From Bacteroidales bacterium (lineage in GTDB: Bacteria > Bacteroidota > Bacteroidia > Bacteroidales > JAADJA01), in NCBI GenBank assembly GCA_021107975.1, contig JAIORT010000181.1:1-13863 (forward strand): a DNA stretch of 13,863 nt, given 5' to 3'. Both the position numbers and the translations under genes were made by a program. The notes beneath the pieces are model-generated. The model saw only the letters and a list, made by a program, of their open reading frames with translations. It searched no databases and was not told where the DNA came from. This document shows positions 7,644-13,863 of this stretch, piece after piece (the stretch's first letter is position 1; each line of letters starts with the position of its first letter).

Positions 7644-7662
7644 AAACAGTTTATGTCAATTC

Positions 7663-7713
7663 ACAATTACAAATTGTTGTCGTCTGTTTACATTTCAGTT
7701 ACAAACTGAAATG
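7663..7713. repeat. Two further triloop hairpins, opposite orientation
   Basis: ACAATT-ACA-AATTGT is at 7663-7677 (6-bp stem). CATTTCAGTT-ACA-AACTGAAATG is at 7691-7713 (perfect 10-bp stem). The second contains the hairpin B stem. Both have loop ACA, which reads TGT on the other strand, so they are the same theme in inverted orientation relative to the tandem pair. The 7691-7713 hairpin is 17 bases past the stop of the GH57-like gene and could protect or end its message, but no T run follows it on the minus strand. Confidence 0.65.
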
Positions 7714-7730
7714 TGCAAGATCTTTTATAT

Positions 7731-10700
7731 TTACTCCGGCACCTGGCACTTATATTTTAAATTTATCATGCCTGACACCTGTGAACCCATCCCTGAATTT
7801 GGCAGCCAAATTTCATTTTTATCAAGGTTATTTACCTGAGTATCCAGGCTGTAATCAGCAGATTTATACCCATATTCTCCTGCTTGCAAATCCCAATGAT
7901 CACTTTTATCAAAATCGTCTATTATTCCATCGGCATTGGCATCACCTCCTACCATTCCCCAAATACCCGGGGCAATTTCTTTATATCCGTCTGAGCCTTG
8001 ATACACCTGGTTTTCCGAAGTCGTAAAATCATAATCGTAAATACCACCTGATTCAGAAAGTGCATTTGCTGAAAGGATACCGAGATGATCGCGATGCCAT
8101 ATAACAACGAATAATTGATGAGTTAGAGAATTGTTGATTTGAAGAATGGTTGATCCATCAATGCCAATAACTGTCCCGTCATTTTTAACAAAAGCTGCCT
8201 GTTGTGCAATCATAGTTTCTGAAGTTGCTGAAGCAGAATCCTGAGCATCTCTTAATTCAACCAGTATCCAATCCACAACATTAATTCCCGGAATTGAAAT
8301 TACGGTTTCCGTTCCCGGATAATTCCAGGGAGAACCGGAATATGGCTGTGAAAGCGGGATTACATCATAAGTGTTTAATTCAGTTGTCATCTGAGTATTA
8401 TCGAACGGTCCTTCGAGATATACTTTTAAACTCAGTTCAATGCCGGCTTCAATTACCTCAATATTCCAGAAGGCGGTATCATTATCATTTCCGGGAACAT
8501 TATCACCCACAATTATTTCAAGTACATGATTCCCCACAACGCTTTCATCCGGTTCGTAAGAATAATTTGATTGTGTGCTAACACTATTTCCGTCCAGCTT
8601 CCAGTTATAAAATATCTCATCATTTTCATCATCGGTTACAATTACCGAAAACTCCTGAGAGGTATTTATCAGCATTGTAATATTTAAGCTGTCAGGATCG
8701 TGGTCAGTTATTTGCGGAGAAGTATTTGGAACAATATAAACATCCGCAGGTTCCATCCCTGACAACGGCATTGGTCCGTTAATGTATGGCTGTAAGAAAG
8801 CATAAAAATATCCGATAACCGGATGGTCGCCTGTTGGGTTCAATCCCGGAAATACCTCATGAACGATGTGATTATCTTCTTCAGATATGTGAACAGATAT
8901 TGCCAGATCTGACGGATCGCTAAGCGCTGACCAGGGTACGGAAATTTCTGTCAAGCCATTGCCTGACCAACCTTCGTAAGAAGCTCCTACAGTTCCGTTT
9001 CCCGGGTAATTCCATCCTTTAGCGCTCCAGTTATTTACCTGCATAGAGCCTCCGCCTCCTTCAATTGCTATCTGGTATTCGGGTAAATACGGATTAGCAA
9101 AATCAACCCTTCCCCACGAACCGGTAATAGCCCCGCTTCCTGGTGTCTGATCCGTATCGATATTCACAAATAAATCGCCTTCGGAGCTTAAATCCATCGA
9201 ATAAAATCCAATATATAAATTGTCATCATCCCATGTAATATAAAGTGAATCGGACTGGACTTCAATCAATTCACTTTCATTAATAAATTCGTTTATGCCG
9301 TCAATAACAATAGTATGAGGTGTTATGCCGGTTGGAACTGTTATGTCGGCTACATTTTGACTTCCTATAATATTGCTATTCAAATCTTCAACATTTGAAA
9401 CAACAATTTGCCCTGCATCACCCGCTTGAAACGTTTCGGCTATTGCTAATTTAACTTTTCTCCAGTCTCCTTGTCTGACTGCACTGACAAGAGTATAAGT
9501 ATTTATAAAATTTTGAAGGTTATAGTTTGAAATATTTTCTGCAGTTGATAAATCAACAGACTCACTGAAAGTAAGTAATACTTCATTTCCGGAAGTAAGA
9601 ACAGCCGGGCTGAATAAAACCGGAGGGAAAACATCCATGTTTTGCGATGCAAGATTGTCTAATTCAGGAACGGTTGAACCTGACGGAGGAGATGTATATC
9701 CGGCGTATAATCTCATTTTAAATTTATTGTACCCGTAAATTTCATCTCCTTTAACCAGTGTGCCCTCAAACTCGCTATTATACGAAGCCCCACCATTTCC
9801 CAGCACTAAAGCAGCAGTTGCCCCTGAAGCTGAATTCCTGTAACCGCAATACGAACCATAATCTCCCCAAACTCTTTGTAAATGCTCTTTTCCACTCCAG
9901 ATAATATCGAGCAGATCGGGAGTCCAACCTGACTTAACATAACCTGTCTGTTCGTAAAAATCATAAACAACATCGAGATAATCAACACCTGTATATAAGG
10001 TGAATGTTTTTTGCACGCCCCACTGGTTAAGCGTTGCCTGAACCGTATCGCCGGAGGATTGATTTATATTAATATTATAAACAGCACTTTGCTGGTTTGG
10101 AGATACATCTGATAAGGCAGCAAAATGATTGTTTGAGCTTTCATTGTAATCACCATCAGTTTCCGACCAGTAAGCCACATCGGAACTAACAACTGAATAT
10201 GCATTTCCAAAACCGTTTTTATAAAAGACCCAATTTGCTTTCCCGCCAATGCCTTCAAAAACCATAAAAACTTTGTCGTTGTGCATCACAAGCTCATCGG
10301 TTCCGTCGTGGTCAATATCATCGAAATAGCACGCGGTTGTAGCAATATATTGCCCATCAGCCCAGCGTGAGGCTTCTGTGTAAACGTTTGCATTTTTAAT
10401 ATGAGATGAGTAGCGATGTTCCCAGTCAGCCACCTGTCCATCGGTATGCCAGCCGGTTTCATGCAGATTTATCATCAAAGTGTACCAGCCTAACTGCGCC
10501 AGCGAATTATCATTTACGCTCGTAAGGAAATTAAAGGCATCGGTCCAAACCGTTCCGTAATCCCATTGAGGATTATGAGCATCGGAGTGTGAAGGCGTTG
10601 AAGCCCAATTAATGTACCAACTATTATTACTTCCTCCATAGCCACCCGTACCTCCCAATAATCCATAAGTTCCTTTGGTCAGATTGGCGCTTGTCCCGTT

Positions 10701-12035
10701 AAAGTCAGGATTCAAAATAGCATCTTCTAATTTCCACACATTTACTCCGGGGTAATTATCATGGCAGTACCCAAGCACATCTTCATAATTATCAAGGAAA
10801 AATGTACCGTCATGTTCATTCATTTCCGCAGCTACTTCCCAGTCTGTTCCATAAACACAAATATTATATTGCCCCATAGAGGCTATCTGATTTTTAGCTG
10901 CTGCAGCATCGTAGTGCATATTACCTACAAAAGTATTGTTAATAGGTATAACTCTTAATGATACTCCCGAACCGTTGTTCATCCAATGGATTTTCCGGTT
11001 ATCATATCCGTTAAGGTGCGGTCCGTCATCTAATACCACACCCCAGACTCCATGCTGTTCCCAGTTATCGCCCAGCCAGTCAATCACTCCTGCATCAGGA
11101 TAATATCCCTGTGCGAGCCAAACACGTTCGGGAACCCATGCAACACGCGGGACATAATTATAACGGAAATCCACCATCTGTGACTCAACATACACTGACC
11201 AGTCATTCATTTCATTTGTTGTAAATGGCATAATGTGCTGACCCAATGCGGAAGTCATCATAGAAACCAATCCCGCCGAAGCCATAGTTTCGAGCCAGTC
11301 GTTAAATTCAGGATTATGCCACTCGGCTGCAGGCATTAAGGTTCCCGACATGTGAAAATTTCCCGGAAGGTTGGTAGCTTCATGAGCCTGCAGAACCTCA
11401 TCATAGCCACTTCCATCCAGTCCGCTTATCCCCCATTCATTTCCATAGAAAACGTCTGTATAGGTTAATCCCTGATTGCCGTGATGGACAAAAGCACAAT
11501 TGCCTGTGTCTTTTGATCCTTTTCCATCGGCAACAAATTCATCAATAATTTGCCCATCCAATTCAACCTTGAAAGAAATTATTATAAGTTCCTTTTGCGG
11601 CAGTATTGAATTCCAGTCAAAAACAATCTCCAGCATATTATTGGCAGGAGTTCTCAAATACTGTATGTTTTCTTCTTTACCTTGCAAATCATCAATACTG
11701 ATTAACTCACTGAAAATTTGCTCGTTTTCAGACTTACCGGTCATTTTTATTAAAATCCGAATATCATTTCCTATGAAATTATCTCTGATAACTTCATTGG
11801 ATTTTCTGGTAACCATATCATTGAAAGTAACGCGAATAAAGAACTTGTCATTTTCCGTTCTTGCAAAAACGGAAGTTATATCACCTGTTGCACCCGTAGC
11901 ATCCCCAACTTTATCGAAACCTAAGAAATCATTCTTTGTCCAGAAATTTACATCTCCGGTTAATTCAAATCCCATTAAAGTTGTTGTGCTGAATAATATA
12001 ACAATCAGAAAGGTAAAAAAAAACTTATTTATCAT
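7731..12035 (-). CDS. Large secreted GH57-like multidomain protein
   Basis: This is probably an extracellular alpha-glucan hydrolase of GH57 type (amylase or amylopullulanase-like); activity is not proven. The start at 12033-12035 gives 1434 residues with a good signal peptide (MINKFFFTFLIVILFSTTT). In-frame ATGs at 12056 and 12068 are alternatives, and none has a Shine-Dalgarno sequence. Residues are counted from 12035. An N-terminal beta domain (about 25-175) precedes the GH57-like region. There, HHGNQG (184-189) stands in place of the HQP motif, followed by TSALGQHIMPF (261-271), WVPER with presumed nucleophile Glu303, GTDWE with presumed acid/base Asp398, and LHETGWH near 524-530. The Glu-Asp spacing of 95 resembles GH57. 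Next come a beta-rich region with a DIDHDG loop (574-579), an SbsA-like Ig domain (804-899), a CBM9/DOMON-like domain (908-1080), a PKD/Ig-like domain (1106-1195), and a C-terminal module (1200-1434) with two dockerin-like calcium loops. GH119, which shares the GH57 machinery, is the main alternative family. Confidence 0.85.
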   Translation of the reverse strand: MINKFFFTFLIVILFSTTTLMGFELTGDVNFWTKNDFLGFDKVGDATGATGDITSVFARTENDKFFIRVTFNDMVTRKSNEVIRDNFIGNDIRILIKMTGKSENEQIFSELISIDDLQGKEENIQYLRTPANNMLEIVFDWNSILPQKELIIISFKVELDGQIIDEFVADGKGSKDTGNCAFVHHGNQGLTYTDVFYGNEWGISGLDGSGYDEVLQAHEATNLPGNFHMSGTLMPAAEWHNPEFNDWLETMASAGLVSMMTSALGQHIMPFTTNEMNDWSVYVESQMVDFRYNYVPRVAWVPERVWLAQGYYPDAGVIDWLGDNWEQHGVWGVVLDDGPHLNGYDNRKIHWMNNGSGVSLRVIPINNTFVGNMHYDAAAAKNQIASMGQYNICVYGTDWEVAAEMNEHDGTFFLDNYEDVLGYCHDNYPGVNVWKLEDAILNPDFNGTSANLTKGTYGLLGGTGGYGGSNNSWYINWASTPSHSDAHNPQWDYGTVWTDAFNFLTSVNDNSLAQLGWYTLMINLHETGWHTDGQVADWEHRYSSHIKNANVYTEASRWADGQYIATTACYFDDIDHDGTDELVMHNDKVFMVFEGIGGKANWVFYKNGFGNAYSVVSSDVAYWSETDGDYNESSNNHFAALSDVSPNQQSAVYNININQSSGDTVQATLNQWGVQKTFTLYTGVDYLDVVYDFYEQTGYVKSGWTPDLLDIIWSGKEHLQRVWGDYGSYCGYRNSASGATAALVLGNGGASYNSEFEGTLVKGDEIYGYNKFKMRLYAGYTSPPSGSTVPELDNLASQNMDVFPPVLFSPAVLTSGNEVLLTFSESVDLSTAENISNYNLQNFINTYTLVSAVRQGDWRKVKLAIAETFQAGDAGQIVVSNVEDLNSNIIGSQNVADITVPTGITPHTIVIDGINEFINESELIEVQSDSLYITWDDDNLYIGFYSMDLSSEGDLFVNIDTDQTPGSGAITGSWGRVDFANPYLPEYQIAIEGGGGSMQVNNWSAKGWNYPGNGTVGASYEGWSGNGLTEISVPWSALSDPSDLAISVHISEEDNHIVHEVFPGLNPTGDHPVIGYFYAFLQPYINGPMPLSGMEPADVYIVPNTSPQITDHDPDSLNITMLINTSQEFSVIVTDDENDEIFYNWKLDGNSVSTQSNYSYEPDESVVGNHVLEIIVGDNVPGNDNDTAFWNIEVIEAGIELSLKVYLEGPFDNTQMTTELNTYDVIPLSQPYSGSPWNYPGTETVISIPGINVVDWILVELRDAQDSASATSETMIAQQAAFVKNDGTVIGIDGSTILQINNSLTHQLFVVIWHRDHLGILSANALSESGGIYDYDFTTSENQVYQGSDGYKEIAPGIWGMVGGDANADGIIDDFDKSDHWDLQAGEYGYKSADYSLDTQVNNLDKNEIWLPNSGMGSQVSGMINLKYKCQVPE
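7740..7781 (-). repeat. 36-base in-frame insertion or duplication at the end of the GH57-like gene
   Basis: In the gene's sense, CAGGTG occurs twice 36 bases apart (7776-7781 and 7740-7745). The product therefore ends SQV-SGMINLKYKC-QVPE. Related proteins, as I remember the family, end soon after SQVP, which would be restored by deleting one 36-base unit. The segment also carries GTGTCAGGC and GTGCCAGGT, similar to each other. The direct repeat is seen; the insertion is inference. Confidence 0.45.
7806..7943 (-). other. Paired dockerin-like calcium loops in the C-terminal module
   Basis: Two 12-residue loops with Asp, Asn/Ser, Asp and Asp at positions 1, 3, 5 and 12 lie 29 residues apart: DANADGIIDDFD and DYSLDTQVNNLD. 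Each is followed by K-x3-W (KSDHW, KNEIW). The spacing and ligand pattern match the duplicated calcium-binding loops of type I dockerins. The tandem arrangement is directly visible; calcium binding follows from the known pattern, and protein docking is only a possibility. Confidence 0.65.
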
Positions 12036-12321
12036 AATCAATATTTTTGAGCGCATAAAATTAAGCATTTCTAAGAGACACTTATAATAAATACAGATGG
12101 AAAATGGATTGCAGCCTATTTCATATATTCAATACGCCCATGAATAAATTTAAGGACTTATTATCATTCTATCGCTTCGGGGTTGTAGTAAAAGATCAGG
12201 CATAAATATTATTTTTAAACAGTCTCTAATTATTTAACCTGCCTGCATTCATAAAAAAATTCATTATTTTTGCCCCCCTATGTTACAGAAAAATTAAAAA
12301 ATTCACTAAAACTTATAACAA
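12036..12321. other. Divergent intergenic region
   Basis: These 286 bases separate the two divergent secreted-protein genes and must hold both promoters. The region is AT-rich and contains no convincing gene, tRNA, hairpin or operator-like inverted repeat. On the plus side a -7-like box is annotated separately. On the minus side no TAnnTTTG match was found between 12036 and 12321. A short extra N-terminal frame of the GH57-like gene (to 12068) lies inside it. Confidence 0.5.
12265..12272 (+). promoter_or_regulatory. Possible Bacteroidota -7 promoter box
   Basis: TATTTTTG matches the Bacteroidota sigma-70 -7 consensus TAnnTTTG and lies 49 bases upstream of the ATG at 12322, a plausible leader length. 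No TTTG-like -33 element is present at the usual distance, so this is a candidate only. Confidence 0.3.
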
Positions 12322-13863
12322 ATGAAAAAAATTACAAAATTAATTGTCGTAGCAAGTATTTTATTTTTATTATTTGCGATTAATGTAAATTCTCAAACTA
12401 TTAATGTTACTTTCAGGGTTGACATGCAGGATGTAATAGTGTCCGACAGTGGCGTTCATATTGCCGGAAGCTTTCCTGACCCTCCTTATCCCACATGGGA
12501 CCCCGCCGGTATAGAAATGACAGAACCTCTACTTGGCAGTATTTATGAAACAACTTTGGCTTTAAATCCGGGTGAAACTATTGAGTATAAGTTTATCAAT
12601 GGCAATGCATGGGGACAGGATGAAAGTGTCCCGGCTGCATGTGCGCAAAACGGCAACCGTTATATAACAGTACCTTCAAATGATACTACATTAACAGCAG
12701 TCTGCTTTGGAAGTTGCCTTCCATGTGTACTTCCACAGGTTAATATTACTTTCCAGGTTGATATGACCAATGAAACTGTACCACCCCAAGGAGTCCATGT
12801 GGCAGGAACATTCAATGACTGGACTCCTGACAGCACAGAAATGTTACCGATAGGTAATGATGTTTATGCCGTTACCATGTCACTTGGAGTTGGAGAATAT
12901 CACGAATATAAATTCATAAACGGTAATGCTTGGGGACAGGATGAAAGCGTTCCACCCGAATGCGCAAACAACAACAACAGGTATATAACCGTACCGGATA
13001 CTGATTCAACATTAACGGCTGTTTGTTTTGGCAGTTGTGATCCCTGTACCACAGTAACTGATGTGGACATCACCTTTCAGGTAGATATGTCGGATACCAC
13101 AGTAGTTGCCGAAGGTGTTCATATTGCCGGTAGTTTCCAGGGATGGAATCCTGCCGGTACTTTAATGACAGATATTGGTAATGGAATTTGGGAATATACG
13201 TTTACACTTCAGTCAGGAACTTACCATGAATATAAATTTATAAACGGCGATGCGTGGGGAGAAGACGAAACTGTTCCATGGTATTGCAATAATAACAATA
13301 ACAGGTTTATCACAATACCGGAAAATGATTCTATTTTGCCGGCAGTTTGTTATGGCAGTTGCCTTGTTTGTAATCCTGATCCGGTTGATGTTACGTTTAC
13401 AGTGGACATGTCATTACAAATTGTTTCGGATTCAGGTGTGCATATCGCCGGTACTGTACAGGGATGGAACCCCGGTAGTACAGAAATGACTCATGTTGGA
13501 GATAATATATATGAAGCAACAATTACCCTTGGCGAAGGTGAGTATCATGAATATAAATTTATAAACGGAAATGATTGGCCCGGCGCTGAGAATGTACCCG
13601 GAGAATGTAGTAATTATGACGGAAACCGGGAGTTTTTTGTTCCATCCGCAAATATAATTATGGATACTTTATGTTTTGGAGAATGTGGTGCTTGTGAACT
13701 TACATTATACTCTTTTAATCTTTCGGTATTTCTCGAAGGACCGTTTAACGGCACAGACATGAACACAGATTTGTATGATTTGGGAGTTCTACCAAACAAC
13801 CAGCCTTATAATGTTGCCCCCTGGAATTATGACGGAACTGAAACCATAACAGCACCTCCCGAA
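12322..13863 (+). CDS. Secreted protein with four starch-binding-like repeats (partial, 3' end missing)
   Basis: The frame is open from the ATG at 12322 to the window edge (514 codons, no stop). A signal peptide (MKKITKLIVVASILFLLFAINVNS, then Gln) opens the protein. Four tandem repeats of about 105-110 residues follow at 26-135, 138-242, 247-350 and 354-458. Each reads roughly V-x-F-x-VDM, GVHIAGxFxGWNP, EYKFINGxxWG and a cysteine cluster. GWNP and YKFINGN-type strands resemble the glycogen/starch-binding E-set domains (CBM48, CBM20, AMPK type), so binding of alpha-glucan is likely. Each repeat has four cysteines (C-x20/21-C-x3-C-x2-C). From residue 463 the C-terminal module of the divergent GH57-like protein begins (LEGPFNGTDM, PWNYDGTET). 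That module is terminal in the neighbour, so this protein may end about 200 codons past the window without any catalytic domain. Start choice is supported by the signal peptide and the A-rich upstream sequence. Confidence 0.88.
   Translation, partial: MKKITKLIVVASILFLLFAINVNSQTINVTFRVDMQDVIVSDSGVHIAGSFPDPPYPTWDPAGIEMTEPLLGSIYETTLALNPGETIEYKFINGNAWGQDESVPAACAQNGNRYITVPSNDTTLTAVCFGSCLPCVLPQVNITFQVDMTNETVPPQGVHVAGTFNDWTPDSTEMLPIGNDVYAVTMSLGVGEYHEYKFINGNAWGQDESVPPECANNNNRYITVPDTDSTLTAVCFGSCDPCTTVTDVDITFQVDMSDTTVVAEGVHIAGSFQGWNPAGTLMTDIGNGIWEYTFTLQSGTYHEYKFINGDAWGEDETVPWYCNNNNNRFITIPENDSILPAVCYGSCLVCNPDPVDVTFTVDMSLQIVSDSGVHIAGTVQGWNPGSTEMTHVGDNIYEATITLGEGEYHEYKFINGNDWPGAENVPGECSNYDGNREFFVPSANIIMDTLCFGECGACELTLYSFNLSVFLEGPFNGTDMNTDLYDLGVLPNNQPYNVAPWNYDGTETITAPPE
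12397..13695 (+). repeat. Four tandem CBM-like coding repeats
   Basis: Units are at 12397-12726, 12733-13047, 13060-13371 and 13381-13695. At base level some segments are nearly identical, for example GAATATAAATTTATAAACGG in units 3 and 4 and GCxTGGGGACAGGATGAAAG in units 1 and 2. Unit 1 has a Pro-rich insertion (PDPPYPTWDP) where the others have GWNP or DWTP. Unit 4 has lost the WG(Q/E)DE motif (DWPGAENVP). Units 2 and 3 carry Asn runs before the conserved Arg. Confidence 0.85.
13708..13863 (+). other. Start of a C-terminal module shared with the GH57-like protein
   Basis: The last 52 codons align with residues 1202-1252 of the divergent GH57-like protein (numbered from 12035). Shared features are Y/F-LEGPF, T-x-M-x-T, PL/PN-x-QPY, PWNY and GTET. 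In the neighbour this module is about 230 residues long, ends the protein and carries two calcium loops. The remainder here lies outside the window. Confidence 0.8.

Larger units (their letters stand above)
7463..7730. other. Intergenic region with REP-like triloop hairpins
   Basis: This 268-base gap lies between the GH57-like and GH13 genes, both on the minus strand. Most of it is occupied by inverted repeats, which are listed separately. No canonical terminator (GC stem plus T run) and no clear Bacteroidota -7 box (TAnnTTTG) was found on the minus strand. A TTTG 19 bases ahead of TAAAATAT just upstream of the amylase start is a very weak promoter candidate. Confidence 0.5.

Noticed and set aside
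7691..7713. Hairpin just past the GH57-like stop as an intrinsic terminator
   Set aside because: The stem is perfect but AT-rich, and no T run follows on the minus strand. It belongs to the hairpin repeat family next to it.
7731..7810. Type IX secretion C-terminal domain on the GH57-like protein
   Set aside because: The end of the protein lacks the usual beta-sandwich motifs and closing Lys-rich strand; the dockerin-like loops and the short SGMINLKYKC tail occupy that place.
11500..12087. 195-codon open frame on the plus strand
   Set aside because: It is antisense to the N-terminal region of the GH57-like gene, whose protein has a clear signal peptide and domains. The antisense product has a low-complexity Ser/Ile-rich composition typical of a shadow frame.

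Overview
The window most likely comes from a member of the Bacteroidota. The evidence is an AT-rich genome with almost no Shine-Dalgarno sequences, a parC-type topoisomerase gene of the kind found in this phylum, secreted proteins whose signal peptides end in a Gln-led mature start, a SusA/cyclomaltodextrinase-like periplasmic amylase, and a C-terminal module (LEGPF...PWNY...WHR.HLGI...) that I know only from secreted Bacteroidota proteins. No finer taxonomy can be read from this sequence.

Layout. 9-3599 (+): topoisomerase IV subunit A, whose start overlaps the apparent stop of an upstream gene (probably parE), followed 3 bases later by an unknown lipoprotein. 3707-4831 (-): PhoA-type alkaline phosphatase, convergent with the lipoprotein gene. 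4889-5597: a compact repeat island. Near-palindromes built from ATT(C/A)GTG heptamers lie on both sides of a small GxxExxY (PD-(D/E)XK nuclease-fold) gene on the minus strand at 4958-5335. 5609-7462 (-): secreted GH13 neopullulanase/cyclomaltodextrinase. 7488-7713: a cluster of REP-like triloop hairpins. 7731-12035 (-): a very large secreted GH57-like multidomain protein. 12036-12321: divergent intergenic region. 12322 to the end (+): a secreted protein with four tandem starch-binding-like repeats that runs off the window.

How the genes fit together. The right half (5609-13863) reads as a locus for extracellular alpha-glucan breakdown. It has a GH57-like surface or secreted enzyme, a GH13 enzyme for shorter oligosaccharides or cyclodextrins, and a divergently transcribed protein made of glycogen/starch-binding-like domains. 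The GH57-like protein and the repeat protein carry the same C-terminal module, so they are probably exported or displayed in the same way and act on the same substrate. No SusC/SusD pair, regulator or transporter is visible in the window.

The part I find most worth pursuing is the GxxExxY gene embedded in its own palindromic repeat family. The 3' end of the gene resembles the spacer between repeats, and the open reading frame upstream of the true start is translated repeat. The second is the prediction that the truncated gene at the right edge encodes a non-catalytic multivalent starch-binding protein with a conserved four-cysteine cluster in each repeat.
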